A stretch of DNA of 14,599 nt from Oscillospiraceae bacterium (GCA_028706415.1 JAQWBK010000019.1:6121-20719); one strand, 5' to 3'; counted from the stretch's first letter, positions 1 to 8,062 are shown. Numbers and translations are program-made. The notes: generated by a model not told the origin, from the sequence alone.

Positions 1-1915
1 CGACCTCACGGCAGGCGCGCGATATAAACTCATCCAAAGGCATTACCCCGATATCGCCTTCACTGCGGGAGCGAACCGATACGGTTCCTTCCTCCGCCTC
101 CCGGTCGCCAATTATAAGCATGTACGGCACCTTTTGCATCTGCGCCTCGCGGATTTTATATCCAATCTTTTCGTTGCGGAGATCCACCTCTGTACGCAGT
201 CCGGCACTTCGAAGCTTTGCGGCAGCCTGCTGCACCTTGTCTGCCTGCTTCTCGGATATCGGCAGCATCCGCACCTGTTCCGGAGCAATCCATATCGGCA
301 GTGCGCCGGCATATTTTTCGATTAGCAGGGCAAGGGTCCGCTCGTAACAGCCAATCGAGGTACGGTGAATGACATAAGGGTATTTCTTCTGTCCGTCGGC
401 ATCAACATATTCCATGCCAAACCGCTCGGCAAGCTGAAAATCAATTTGCACCGTAATCAGGGTATCCTCCTTGCCGTGGACATTGCGAATTTGGATATCC
501 AGCTTTGGGCCGTAAAAGGCGGCCTCGCCATCTGCCTCGGTATAATCGATATCTATATCATCAAGTATCTCTCGCATACGGTTTTGCACTTCATCCCACT
601 GTTCCTCAGAACCGATATACTTTTCCTTGTCGTTGGGATCCCATTTTGAAAAACGATAGGACACATCATCATCCAGCCCAAGCGTTTTTAGCATGAACAA
701 AGCAAGGTCTACACATCCGCGGAATTCATCCTCAAGCTGGTCGGGACGACAGGCAATATGCCCCTCCGAAATGGTGAACTGTCGCACCCGTATCAGGCCG
801 TGCATTTCACCGCTGTCCTCGTTGCGAAACATGGTCGAGGTCTCGTTAAGGCGCATGGGCAGCTCTTTATAGGAACGCATACGGTTTAAATAAACCTGGA
901 ACTGGAACGGGCAGGTCATGGGGCGAAGGGCGAATACCTCATCATCCTTTTCCGGATCACCCAGAATAAACATGCCCTCGCGGTAATGGTCCCAGTGTCC
1001 TGAGATTTTATACAAATCACTCTTGGCCATGAAGGGTGTTTTTGTCAGCAAATAGCCCCGCTTTTCTTCCTCATCCTCCACGAAACGCTGGAGCAACTGG
1101 ATTACCCTTGCACCTTTGGGCAGCAGAATTGGCAAGCCCTGCCCGATATAATCCACCGTTGTGAAATATTCAAGCTCCCGCCCCAGTTTATTGTGATCCC
1201 GCTTCTTGGCTTCCTCAAGCATATTAAGATGCTCTTCAAGCTGGGCCGCTTTGGGGAAGGCAGCACCGTAAATGCGTTGCAGCATTTTGTTTTTAGAATC
1301 CCCCCGCCAATATGCTCCGGTTACGCTAAGCAGCTTAACCGCCTTGACACGACCGGTGTCGGGCAGGTGGGGACCTGCACAAAGGTCGATAAAATCACCC
1401 TGCTTATAAAATGAGATTTCCGCATCGTCAGGCAGATCGGTTATAAGCTCAACCTTATACTGTTCTGATTTCATCAGCTCAATCGCATCTTGGCGCGGGA
1501 GGGTAACCCGCTCGATTGGAAGCGATTCTTTAACTATCTTCTTCATTTCGGCCTCTATTTTATCAAGATCCTCGGCCGTAAAGGGAACAGGTATATCAAA
1601 ATCATAATAAAAACCGCTGTCGGTTGCCGGCCCGATTGCAAGCTTGGTGTCGGGATAAAGACGCTTTACCGCCTGTGCCATAATGTGTGATGCGGTATGC
1701 CGAAATGCCTTTTTTCCGTCCGGACTGTCAAAGGTGAGTATCTCAACCGTGCAGTCGGCCGTAAGCTCTGTACGCAGATCAACTACTTTACCGTCTACTT
1801 TGGCTGCACAGGCGGCGCGGTACAGCCCCATAGAAATATCTCGGCAAAGAGAGTCAAGGGTGGTGTTTTGGTTTACCTCCCGCAAATCTCCGCCTTTTAA
1901 GGTGATTTTAAGCAT
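1..1915 (-). CDS. thrS: Threonyl-tRNA synthetase, C-terminal end cut by window edge
   Basis: Class II synthetase that charges tRNA-Thr in the cytoplasm. The frame is open from an ATG at 1915 to the window edge, about 638 codons, close to the full family length (roughly 635-645), so only the last few residues are missing. In order: a TGS domain (about residues 1-62), the editing domain with HTASH (73-77) and CAGPH (179-183), the class II catalytic core, and the anticodon-binding domain. Zinc ligands are expected at C335 (in RPMTCPFQ), H386 (in SEGHIACR) and H517 (in YVIHRTS). The RPMTCPFQ and NEDSGEMHG signatures match the clostridial ThrS clade rather than the E. coli form, which has NCPGH at this place. 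The RBS AAAGGA (1930-1925) lies 9 nt before the ATG. It is expressed from its own promoter through a T-box leader, directly downstream of valS. Confidence 0.96.
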   Translation of the reverse strand, partial: MLKITLKGGDLREVNQNTTLDSLCRDISMGLYRAACAAKVDGKVVDLRTELTADCTVEILTFDSPDGKKAFRHTASHIMAQAVKRLYPDTKLAIGPATDSGFYYDFDIPVPFTAEDLDKIEAEMKKIVKESLPIERVTLPRQDAIELMKSEQYKVELITDLPDDAEISFYKQGDFIDLCAGPHLPDTGRVKAVKLLSVTGAYWRGDSKNKMLQRIYGAAFPKAAQLEEHLNMLEEAKKRDHNKLGRELEYFTTVDYIGQGLPILLPKGARVIQLLQRFVEDEEEKRGYLLTKTPFMAKSDLYKISGHWDHYREGMFILGDPEKDDEVFALRPMTCPFQFQVYLNRMRSYKELPMRLNETSTMFRNEDSGEMHGLIRVRQFTISEGHIACRPDQLEDEFRGCVDLALFMLKTLGLDDDVSYRFSKWDPNDKEKYIGSEEQWDEVQNRMREILDDIDIDYTEADGEAAFYGPKLDIQIRNVHGKEDTLITVQIDFQLAERFGMEYVDADGQKKYPYVIHRTSIGCYERTLALLIEKYAGALPIWIAPEQVRMLPISEKQADKVQQAAAKLRSAGLRTEVDLRNEKIGYKIREAQMQKVPYMLIIGDREAEEGTVSVRSRSEGDIGVMPLDEFISRACREV

Positions 1916-1924
1916 AATATTTCA

Positions 1925-1930
1925 TCCTTT
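1925..1930 (-). promoter_or_regulatory. RBS of thrS
   Basis: AAAGGA lies 9 nt upstream of the ATG at 1915, just after the U-tract of the leader terminator. It supports the chosen start and shows that translation depends on transcriptional readthrough of the T-box. Confidence 0.75.
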
Positions 1931-2218
1931 CGATAAAAAATCCCCGTCCCATAAAGGGACGGGGCATCAAGCCTCGTGGTTCCACCCTTCCTTTGTAACC
2001 GACCGCAAACACAGCGGTTACCTCTGGAGCGGTTTATAACGGTTCCGAACCGGTGCGCCTTACTGCTCAGTCACCTGACACTTTTCGGCGAACACTCAGG
2101 GGCGGTAGCTGTCTTCACTCACCCTGTGCCGATTTCAGCCTGCTTGGTAGAGCCAAACAGACGGCACTCTCTGGAGGGCGGTTTGAAGGGACTTCCCCAT
2201 CAATGCTTTGTTTTATTG
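1931..2218 (-). ncRNA. T-box leader (Thr, ACC specifier) of thrS
   Basis: A leader of about 285 nt that senses uncharged tRNA-Thr and lets transcription continue into thrS when charging is low. The T-box core GGGTGGAACCACG lies at 1987-1975 and includes the TGGA bulge (1984-1981) that pairs with the tRNA acceptor end. Stem I runs from about 2205. It has the AGAGAG element (2172-2167) and a TGCCG/CGGCA distal helix. On its 3' side ACC (2106-2104) is followed by a purine, then CCCC pairing with GGGG (2199-2196), then TGAG. This is the same arrangement as specifier, purine, helix and K-turn in the B. subtilis glyQS T-box. Stem III is a GTAACC/GGTTAC hairpin (2021-1995). The ACC specifier fits Thr and the downstream gene. 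The A in TGGA predicts U as the discriminator base of the cognate tRNA. Confidence 0.95.
1935..1964 (-). terminator. Intrinsic terminator of the thrS T-box
   Basis: A perfect 9-bp stem CCCCGTCCC / GGGACGGGG with loop TTTAT, followed by six T. The 5' arm also contains CCCTT, which can pair with AAGGG of the T-box core to form the competing antiterminator. Confidence 0.95.
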
Positions 2219-2224
2219 CTATTA

Positions 2225-2253
2225 ATGCTATCACTATAAGCACGAAAAGTCAA
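2225..2253 (-). promoter_or_regulatory. SigA-type promoter of the thrS leader
   Basis: TTGACT (2253-2248), a 17-nt spacer, and TAGCAT (2230-2225). The -35 box overlaps the valS stop codon (2252-2250), so the thrS unit begins inside the valS terminus. The predicted transcription start is near 2218, just ahead of Stem I. The -10 matches consensus at 4 of 6 positions. Confidence 0.7.
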
Positions 2254-4883
2254 GCAAGATTTGAAAGGCTTTGTTCCAGTAAAGCCAGCTTTTCATTAAG
2301 ACGGGCAGCGTTTTCTTTTGCCGTATTCACAACATCGGCCGGGGCTTTTGAGGTGAATGCCTGATTATTCAGCCTTGCCATTACGCCGTCAAGCTGCTTT
2401 TTTACAGCTTCCTTTTCCCTTGTAAGTCGGGAGCGTTCAGCATCCTTATCCACCAGCTCTTCCATGGGAATTTTTATGGTTGCATCGGCAGTAACAATGC
2501 TGACGGCACCATCAAGCTCAAAGCTGCTTCCTACCTTTATTTCGGATGCCCATGCCAGCTTTTCAAAAAACATTTTTCCCTTTTCAAAGGTGGGTATAAA
2601 TGCAGTTTCAATATACACCGGTGCCTTTTTGGAGGGGGGCACATTCATCTCGGCGCGGCAGTTTCTGATTGCACGGATGGCCTCCATAATCCGCTCCATT
2701 TCCTTTTCCTCTTCAGGAAAATGAAGTGCGGAACTAAATTCCGGCCAGGGGGATTTCATAAGGGTTTCCCCCTCGTGCGGCAGCGTTTGCCATATTTCCT
2801 CGGTTATGAAAGGCATAAACGGATGCAGCATTTTGAGTATTCCCGTCATCACGAAAACAAGCACCTGCCGCCCGCCCGAAGCATTTTCACCCTGCAACCT
2901 GGTCTTGCAAAGCTCGATATACCAGTCGCAGAAATTGTCCCATATAAAATCATAAAGTTTCTGGACCGCAATACCCAGCTCAAACTTTTCAAGATTTTCG
3001 GTTATCTCGGCCACAACCGAGTTAAAGCGGGATACAATCCACTTATCCTCCAGCTCCAGCCTGTCGGGCAGCCCAAACTCCACCTTATTATCCCCGATAT
3101 TCATAAGAATAAATCGGGCAGCGTTCCATAATTTATTTGCAAAATTCCGCGAAGCCTCCACCTTTTCGGTGGTGAAGCGCATATCATTTCCGGGGCTGTT
3201 ACCTGTTGCCAAGGTAAAGCGCAAGGCATCGGCGCCGTACTGCTCGATAATCTCCAGCGGGTCAATTCCGTTGCCTAGGGATTTTGACATCTTTTGTCCC
3301 TGAGCATCCCTAACCAGTCCATGGATGAATACGGTGTCAAACGGAACCTTGCCCATATGCTCCAATCCGGAGAACATCATACGAACAACCCAGAAAAAGA
3401 TTATATCATATCCGGTAACCAGCGTATTTGTCGGGTAGAAGTAATCAAGTTCGGGTGTTTTATCCGGCCAGCCCAGTGTAGAAAAGGGCCAGAGAGCGGA
3501 TGAGAACCATGTGTCCAGCGTGTCCTCGTCCTGTTTAATATTTGAGCTGCCACATTTCTCACATACCGTCGGGTCATCCCGGCTGACACTCACATGGCCG
3601 CAGTCTTGACAGTACCATGCGGGAATTCGATGCCCCCACCATAACTGACGGGATATGCACCAATCTCGGATGTTGTCAAGCCAGTGGAAATAAATCTTTT
3701 CAAACCTCTCGGGCACAAAATGGGTATCTCGATTTTTCACCGCATCAATAGCGGGGCTTGCCAACGGCTCCATCTTTACAAACCATTGCAAAGACACCCG
3801 CGGCTCAATCACGGTGCGACAGCGATAGCAAGACCCGACATTATGCTTTAATGGTTCGGTCTTGACCAACCAGCCCTTCTCTTCCAACTCTTTAACGATT
3901 GCCTTGCGGCATTCCATGATGGTCATGCCCTTATATTTGCCCGCAAGCGGGTTCATAATTCCGCCCTCGTCAATAACCGTGACAACCGGCAGATCGTGTC
4001 GCAGACCGACCTCAAAGTCGTTGGGGTCATGAGCAGGGGTTATCTTAACCACCCCGGTTCCGAAATCCATTTCAACATAGTTATCGGAAATTATGGGTAT
4101 CTCCTTATTAACAATCGGCAGTATCACATTTTTGCCGATAAGATGTGCATATCTTTCATCATCGGGATGAACCGCAACCGCCGTATCACCAAGCATGGTT
4201 TCGGGGCGGGTGGTGGCAAGCTCAAGAAAACCGCTGCCGTCGGCAAGGGGATAACGCAGATGATAAAAGGCGGCATCCTTTTCTTCAAATTCCACCTCGG
4301 CATCCGAAATTGATGTGCGGCAATGGGTGCACCAGTTAATTATACGCTCTCCGCGATAGATGAGTCCCTTTTCAAAAAGGCGGACAAACACTTCACGAAC
4401 AGCCTTTGAACAGCCTTCGTCCATTGTGAAGCGTTCCCGCTCCCAATCGCAGGATGAGCCCATCTTTTTAAGCTGGTTGACTATTCGATTACCATAGGTT
4501 TCTTTCCATTCCCATGCGCGTTTTAAAAAGGCATCCCGCCCGATATCCTTCTTGCTAATGCCCTCTTTTGCCATGGCCTCCACAATTTTTGCCTCGGTTG
4601 CAATCGAGGCATGATCGGTTCCGGGCATCCACAATGCTTCATAACCCTGCATACGCCGCCAACGAATTAAAATATCCTGCAGGGTATTGTCCAGTGCATG
4701 ACCCATATGGAGCTGACCTGTAATATTGGGGGGCGGAATTACTATTGTATAAGGCTTTTTGCCCGAATTGGGCACAGCATGAAAATAATCGCCTTCCGTC
4801 CAGAAACGGTAGATACGATCCTCAGCCTCATTGGGTTCATAAGTTTTTGCAAGCTGTTTTTTTTGCTTCTCTGTGTTTTCCAT
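2250..4883 (-). CDS. valS: Valyl-tRNA synthetase
   Basis: Class I synthetase that charges tRNA-Val and edits Thr mischarged onto it. The product is 877 aa, normal for bacterial ValS. Visible landmarks: HMGH (59-62, the HIGH motif), a CP1 editing domain with TTRPETMLGDTA (about 224-235), a zinc site with two CxxC pairs (C425/C428 and C441/C444), KMSKS (531-535), the anticodon-binding domain, and a C-terminal coiled-coil arm (about 810-877). An in-frame ATG at 4913 exists, but it has no RBS. The ATG at 4883 is preceded by AAAGGCGTGG and gives an N-terminus (MENTEKQ) close to that of clostridial ValS, so it is preferred. The gene has its own promoter at 4942-4970 and no T-box. The stop codon overlaps the thrS promoter. 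No frameshift was seen. Confidence 0.97.
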   Translation of the reverse strand: MENTEKQKKQLAKTYEPNEAEDRIYRFWTEGDYFHAVPNSGKKPYTIVIPPPNITGQLHMGHALDNTLQDILIRWRRMQGYEALWMPGTDHASIATEAKIVEAMAKEGISKKDIGRDAFLKRAWEWKETYGNRIVNQLKKMGSSCDWERERFTMDEGCSKAVREVFVRLFEKGLIYRGERIINWCTHCRTSISDAEVEFEEKDAAFYHLRYPLADGSGFLELATTRPETMLGDTAVAVHPDDERYAHLIGKNVILPIVNKEIPIISDNYVEMDFGTGVVKITPAHDPNDFEVGLRHDLPVVTVIDEGGIMNPLAGKYKGMTIMECRKAIVKELEEKGWLVKTEPLKHNVGSCYRCRTVIEPRVSLQWFVKMEPLASPAIDAVKNRDTHFVPERFEKIYFHWLDNIRDWCISRQLWWGHRIPAWYCQDCGHVSVSRDDPTVCEKCGSSNIKQDEDTLDTWFSSALWPFSTLGWPDKTPELDYFYPTNTLVTGYDIIFFWVVRMMFSGLEHMGKVPFDTVFIHGLVRDAQGQKMSKSLGNGIDPLEIIEQYGADALRFTLATGNSPGNDMRFTTEKVEASRNFANKLWNAARFILMNIGDNKVEFGLPDRLELEDKWIVSRFNSVVAEITENLEKFELGIAVQKLYDFIWDNFCDWYIELCKTRLQGENASGGRQVLVFVMTGILKMLHPFMPFITEEIWQTLPHEGETLMKSPWPEFSSALHFPEEEKEMERIMEAIRAIRNCRAEMNVPPSKKAPVYIETAFIPTFEKGKMFFEKLAWASEIKVGSSFELDGAVSIVTADATIKIPMEELVDKDAERSRLTREKEAVKKQLDGVMARLNNQAFTSKAPADVVNTAKENAARLNEKLALLEQSLSNLA

Positions 4884-4941
4884 GCTATTACCACGCCTTT
4901 CGGACATTTGCATTAATATTTCAGTTTATATATTGTACAGT

Positions 4942-4970
4942 ATTCTATCATAGGCAGCTTTTTTCCGCAA
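4942..4970 (-). promoter_or_regulatory. SigA-type promoter of valS
   Basis: TTGCGG (4970-4965), a 17-nt spacer, and TAGAAT (4947-4942), with TG one base upstream of the -10 (extended -10, TGATAGAAT). The transcription start would be near 4935, giving a leader of about 50 nt. That is too short for a T-box. Confidence 0.7.
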
Positions 4971-4982
4971 GTATGATGCTAA

Positions 4983-5432
4983 TCAGAAATAAAACCTCAT
5001 ACTCCCAATAATCAGCGCAACAAAAAGTGTTGACAATACCACAACCAGTGCCAATGACGAAATCCAAATCCAGAAAAACAATTTTCTCTTCTTGCTATAT
5101 ACTTCAAGCTGCTCCAGACTCGGACTATTTATAGGTCTGCCGCAGCGCTGGCAAAATCGGCTATTCGGAAGCAGAAAATCTCCGCACTGAATACAGCGCA
5201 GTGGCTGAGGGCTTTTTGTAACATACACAATCAGATATACAAGAGCTAAAATGTTGAATAAACCGGATAAAACAGCCCACATCACGGCGTTTTCAACACG
5301 CCGGTAAAGGGCATCATAGTATATACAAAAACCGAGAAACAGACTTGAAGCCATTCCTATTAAAGCCACAAATACGATGCCAATCCATATAGCACCGGCA
5401 ATACCCAGTCCCATTCCATACTCTATTCCCAA
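4983..5432 (-). CDS. Small membrane protein with an internal zinc ribbon
   Basis: I do not recognise a named family. The product is 149 aa, with two hydrophobic segments near the N-terminus (about residues 11-37 and 50-71), a soluble middle carrying a zinc ribbon (C80xxC83 ... C94xxC97, with FCQRCGRP), and a third hydrophobic segment (about 119-143) after a basic KKRK stretch. Three membrane passes with the ribbon between the second and third are likely. The start chosen is TTG at 5432, because GGAGGT (5446-5441) lies 8 nt upstream. A TTG at 5447 is also in frame, but the RBS would then lie inside the gene. The gene lies between the cyclase-like gene and valS in the same direction. Such ribbon-membrane proteins are common in Firmicutes and mostly uncharacterised, so no function is offered. 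Confidence 0.75.
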   Translation of the reverse strand: MGIEYGMGLGIAGAIWIGIVFVALIGMASSLFLGFCIYYDALYRRVENAVMWAVLSGLFNILALVYLIVYVTKSPQPLRCIQCGDFLLPNSRFCQRCGRPINSPSLEQLEVYSKKRKLFFWIWISSLALVVVLSTLFVALIIGSMRFYF

Positions 5433-5440
5433 TATAATTA

Positions 5441-5446
5441 CCTCCA
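5441..5446 (-). promoter_or_regulatory. RBS that decides a TTG start
   Basis: GGAGGT, 8 nt upstream of TTG at 5432. It favours that codon over the TTG at 5447, which lies upstream of the RBS, and over the ATG at 5414. Confidence 0.7.
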
Positions 5447-5456
5447 ATATATTTTT

Positions 5457-5639
5457 AGGTCACCTCTAAAAACCTGTTTTGAACGGATTCCGAGCAGAAT
5501 TTTTGTCGGGCAAGGAGGAAAACCATGCCCGGTGCAAAAAAGACCGGAAAGATGTTAAGACTTTAGTCGGATATTAGTATGATGCAGTCCGACGGAAATT
5601 GTGCCGGAAGACGCCCGAAGGGGTTTTTAAAGGTAACCT
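5457..5639 (+). repeat. 183-bp foldback repeat element (element C), MITE-like
   Basis: The ends are inverted repeats. The left end, AGGTCACCTCTAAAAACC (5457-5474), matches the reverse complement of the right end (5622-5639) at 16 of 18 positions. The similarity continues inward: TTCCGAGCAGAATTTTTGTC on the left aligns with the reverse complement of about 5588-5613 (shared TTCCG, GCA, AATTT, GTCGG). The whole element could therefore fold into one long imperfect hairpin. It holds no credible ORF. It fills the gap between the stop of the cyclase-like gene (5647) and the RBS of the membrane-protein gene (5446). Its core (TTTTTGTCGGGCAAGGAGG and AAGACCGGAAAGATG) resembles the element at 8063-8220, although the terminal repeats differ. 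The strand is arbitrary. Confidence 0.7.
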
Positions 5640-5646
5640 TTATATC

Positions 5647-6219
5647 CTACCGTTCAATTAATACCGCACGAACAGGGGCGCCATCACAGCCTTTTATTTT
5701 TATCGGCGGGGCAAATAAGAAATAACTGCCGGGATTAACCCCTGACAGATCAATCCCCTCCAAAAGCACCGTTCCGCTGCCCAGCATCTGTCTATGTACC
5801 TCTAGGCTGCATTCGGCGGGGGCTACCGACTGTGCTTCCACCCCCACCAAACTTAATTCGGCTGTTGAAAGCACAAATGCAGCGCTGGGGCTTATCTCCA
5901 TCTCCCCTTTGAAAAGCACCCTCGGGTGCAGGAAGGGCATTAGCTCCTCCGCCTGTGCGCCAAGCAATATTCCGCTGAATTCAACCACACTGCACTCACC
6001 GACACAAGCCTCAAGCTCCACACCGGCTATATCCAAGCCATCCGGCACAAAATGCAAGGGAGCATCCAGATGGGTGGCATTATGAGCGCAGATATGCAGC
6101 GCCGATGTATTGCTTGAATCACCAAGTGAAATGCGGGTCAGGGGCTTTATCTCGGGCGCTGGGTCACCGGGATATACCTGTGCAGACATCAATTCGCGGG
6201 AAATATCAATAATACGCAT
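5647..6219 (-). CDS. Cyclase / kynurenine formamidase-like metal-dependent hydrolase
   Basis: The product is 190 aa and belongs by motif to the cyclase/KynB-like family (Pfam PF04199), whose members hydrolyse amide or ester bonds with bound metals. The family signature HxGTHxDxPxH is present as HNATHLDAPLH (residues 46-56), keeping the metal-ligand residues H46, H50, D52 and H56 but with Asn-Ala in place of the usual Ser-Gly. The N-terminal YPGDPAPE and C-terminal FAPPIKIKGCDGAP segments also fit the family, as does the length. The start chosen is ATG 6219, since AGGTG (6230-6226) lies 6 nt upstream. GTG 6228 and ATG 6225 are also in frame but sit on the RBS. No tryptophan-degradation genes are nearby, so the substrate is unknown and kynurenine formamidase should not be assumed. 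Confidence 0.85.
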   Translation of the reverse strand: MRIIDISRELMSAQVYPGDPAPEIKPLTRISLGDSSNTSALHICAHNATHLDAPLHFVPDGLDIAGVELEACVGECSVVEFSGILLGAQAEELMPFLHPRVLFKGEMEISPSAAFVLSTAELSLVGVEAQSVAPAECSLEVHRQMLGSGTVLLEGIDLSGVNPGSYFLFAPPIKIKGCDGAPVRAVLIER

Positions 6220-6266
6220 AACCATCACCTGCCATTATATATTATTCCTATTTTCTAATTATAAGC

Positions 6267-6326
6267 AAAGGTGAGACAAAATTTGCGAGGATGTTTTTCG
6301 TCATGCAAGGCGGTGGAGGAGAGCGG
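6267..6326 (+). repeat. 60-bp half copy of the foldback repeat (element A)
   Basis: Matches 8079-8138 of element B at 58 of 60 positions; the differences are G/T at 6290 and T/A at 6314. It starts AAAGGTGAGACAAAATTTGC and ends GGAGGAGAGCGG. Only the left arm of the element is present. The right arm and a clear terminal repeat are absent. It lies in the 110-bp gap between the rsmE stop codon (6330-6332) and the start of the cyclase-like gene, ending 3 nt from that stop. Confidence 0.85.
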
Positions 6327-6329
6327 ACA

Positions 6330-7064
6330 TTAATCCAAATTTCCGGTCAGTGCCATTATTACAGCCAGGGCGGCAATCGGGGCGGTCTCACATCTTAATA
6401 TCCGCTTCCCTAAGGTTGCAACCGATGCCCCGATATCGGTGAGCTGCTCGATTTCTGACGGTTCGAACCCGCCTTCCGGCCCGATTATTACCGACAGCCT
6501 CTTGGTTTGGTTGGATATAAGCTCGGAAATCCTCTGCCCTCCACCCTCATAAAAAGCAATTATCGGTGTGCCCTCCTCCCCCATCATGTTTAGTGCCTGA
6601 CGAAAGCTCATCGGCGCCTCCACCCGGGGCAATATTCCCCTGCCGGATTGTCCCGCCGCTTCGTCCGAGATTTTTTGAAGGCGGCGAAGTTTTTTTTCAA
6701 ACTTATCGGAAGAGCCGCTGATGCGGACAATGCTTCTGGCCATTTCAACCGGAATGATTTTTGTAACCCCCAGCTCGACGGCTTTTTGTATTATCAGCTC
6801 CAGCTTATCCCCCTTGGGCAGTCCCTGATAAAGAATAACCTCGATGGACGGTTCACAGGTTGAGGGCTTTTGATACAGCACCTTTAGCACCACTTCATCC
6901 CCGTCAAAAGCCTTGATATCACAAAAATAATCGCTCCCCCTGCCGTCACACAGCGTCAGATTATCCCCGATTCGAAGGCGCAAAGAGCGGCGTATATGCA
7001 CCGCATCCTCTCCTTTTATTACTGCAATATCTCCCCCGCTAAAGTCGGTAAAAAATCGCGGCAT
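6330..7064 (-). CDS. rsmE: 16S rRNA (uracil-1498-N3)-methyltransferase
   Basis: SPOUT-class methyltransferase that places m3U at position 1498 of 16S rRNA, using AdoMet. The product is 244 aa, the usual size. An N-terminal PUA-like domain (about residues 1-70, with HIRRSLRLRIGD) is followed by the knotted SPOUT domain. The AdoMet-binding motifs are KGDKLELIIQKAVELGVTKI (84-103), the AGQSGR motif (137-142), IGPEGGFEPSEI (194-205), and LGKRILRCETAPIAAL (218-233). ATG 7064 is chosen because GGGGGA (7076-7071) lies 6 nt upstream. ATG 7070 would abut the RBS. It follows prmA by 55 bp in the same direction. This prmA-rsmE pairing is common in Firmicutes and supports both calls. Confidence 0.96.
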   Translation of the reverse strand: MPRFFTDFSGGDIAVIKGEDAVHIRRSLRLRIGDNLTLCDGRGSDYFCDIKAFDGDEVVLKVLYQKPSTCEPSIEVILYQGLPKGDKLELIIQKAVELGVTKIIPVEMARSIVRISGSSDKFEKKLRRLQKISDEAAGQSGRGILPRVEAPMSFRQALNMMGEEGTPIIAFYEGGGQRISELISNQTKRLSVIIGPEGGFEPSEIEQLTDIGASVATLGKRILRCETAPIAALAVIMALTGNLD

Positions 7065-7119
7065 AAACATTCCCCCATTATATCGGCATCAAATCCGGTG
7101 GTCTGTATCTGCTGGGTGG

Positions 7120-8049
7120 TTATTGGGTAACCACCCTCGAAACAAGCACTACCCATCCCCCGCGTTCATCCCGTTGGACAATCTTTAATCCGCAGCTTTC
7201 AAGTGCTCGTGTAACATCCTCTTCCCGCGTATCGATAATGCCGGATGCAATATACACCCCGCCCCGGGTAATAAACGGGACTATGCTTGCGGAAAGCTCA
7301 ATAATTGCATCGGCAACGATATTCGCAGCCACCACATCAAACCGGCCGCTGATTTTATCCACAAGATCCCCCTGAATAACGGTATAATCGGGTTTATTCA
7401 GCCCATTTAATAATCCATTTTCCACCGCCGTCTTAACGGCAAGCGGGTCTATATCAACCCCGACCGTGCTTTTGGCACCCAGCATTCGGGCTGCAACCGA
7501 CAAAATGCCACTGCCGCAACCCACATCCAGCATGGTTTCCCCGCCTTTTATATACCGTTCCAGAGTTTCGAGCACCAGTCGGGTGGTTTCATGCCCGCCG
7601 GTACCAAAAGCCATACCGGGATCTATTCGGAGCACAGCCCGCTCACTATCCGGCGGTACCTCCTCCCAAGTTGGGCATATTAACAGCCGCCAGCCTACCT
7701 TCAGCGGTTTAAAATACTTTTTCCAGTTATTCGCCCAATCATCCTCACTGATGCTATCGGTTTCCAGCTTATACTCAATCCCCGAAGCTGCAAGCCTTTC
7801 ACCCAAGAACCCAACAGCTTCAATCGGGTTTTCCTCAGGGTTAATGTAAACATGAACTATCGCCCTGCTCCGGTCGCGTTCCAACAGCTCCCGGTCAATC
7901 AAGTCGATATGTGCAATCTCGCGGGCTCCCTGCTCCAGATCACTATAATCCTCGATGTAAATCCCGTAGGGTACCACCATGTTTGCAATATCGGCTGTTT
8001 GTTCTGCATACCTAAGCGGTACGGTTAGTTTTATTTCAGTCCAATCCAT
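7120..8049 (-). CDS. prmA: Ribosomal protein L11 methyltransferase
   Basis: AdoMet-dependent methyltransferase that trimethylates ribosomal protein L11. The product is 309 aa, with an N-terminal L11-recognition domain (about residues 1-100) and a class I Rossmann methyltransferase domain. Visible motifs: DPGMAFGTGGHETT (143-156), LDVGCGSGILSVAA (174-187, AdoMet motif I), VGVDIDPLAV (197-206), and AANIVADAII (241-250). ATG 8049 is preceded by AAGAGG (8062-8057) with 7 nt spacing. A longer frame back to TTG 8091 would read through the inverted repeat of element B and is not accepted. Upstream of its RBS sits element B, inserted between this gene and the phosphohexomutase gene. rsmE follows 55 bp downstream. 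Confidence 0.96.
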   Translation of the reverse strand: MDWTEIKLTVPLRYAEQTADIANMVVPYGIYIEDYSDLEQGAREIAHIDLIDRELLERDRSRAIVHVYINPEENPIEAVGFLGERLAASGIEYKLETDSISEDDWANNWKKYFKPLKVGWRLLICPTWEEVPPDSERAVLRIDPGMAFGTGGHETTRLVLETLERYIKGGETMLDVGCGSGILSVAARMLGAKSTVGVDIDPLAVKTAVENGLLNGLNKPDYTVIQGDLVDKISGRFDVVAANIVADAIIELSASIVPFITRGGVYIASGIIDTREEDVTRALESCGLKIVQRDERGGWVVLVSRVVTQ

Positions 8050-8062
8050 ATAATATCCTCTT

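Noticed and set aside
2053..2364. Rightward ORF across the thrS leader and valS 3' end
   Set aside because: It is antisense to the T-box RNA and valS, with no RBS and no family resemblance.
6231..6266. TATAAT-like boxes upstream of the cyclase-like gene
   Set aside because: The stretch is simply AT-rich, and no acceptable -35 box lies 16-18 nt upstream of any of them.
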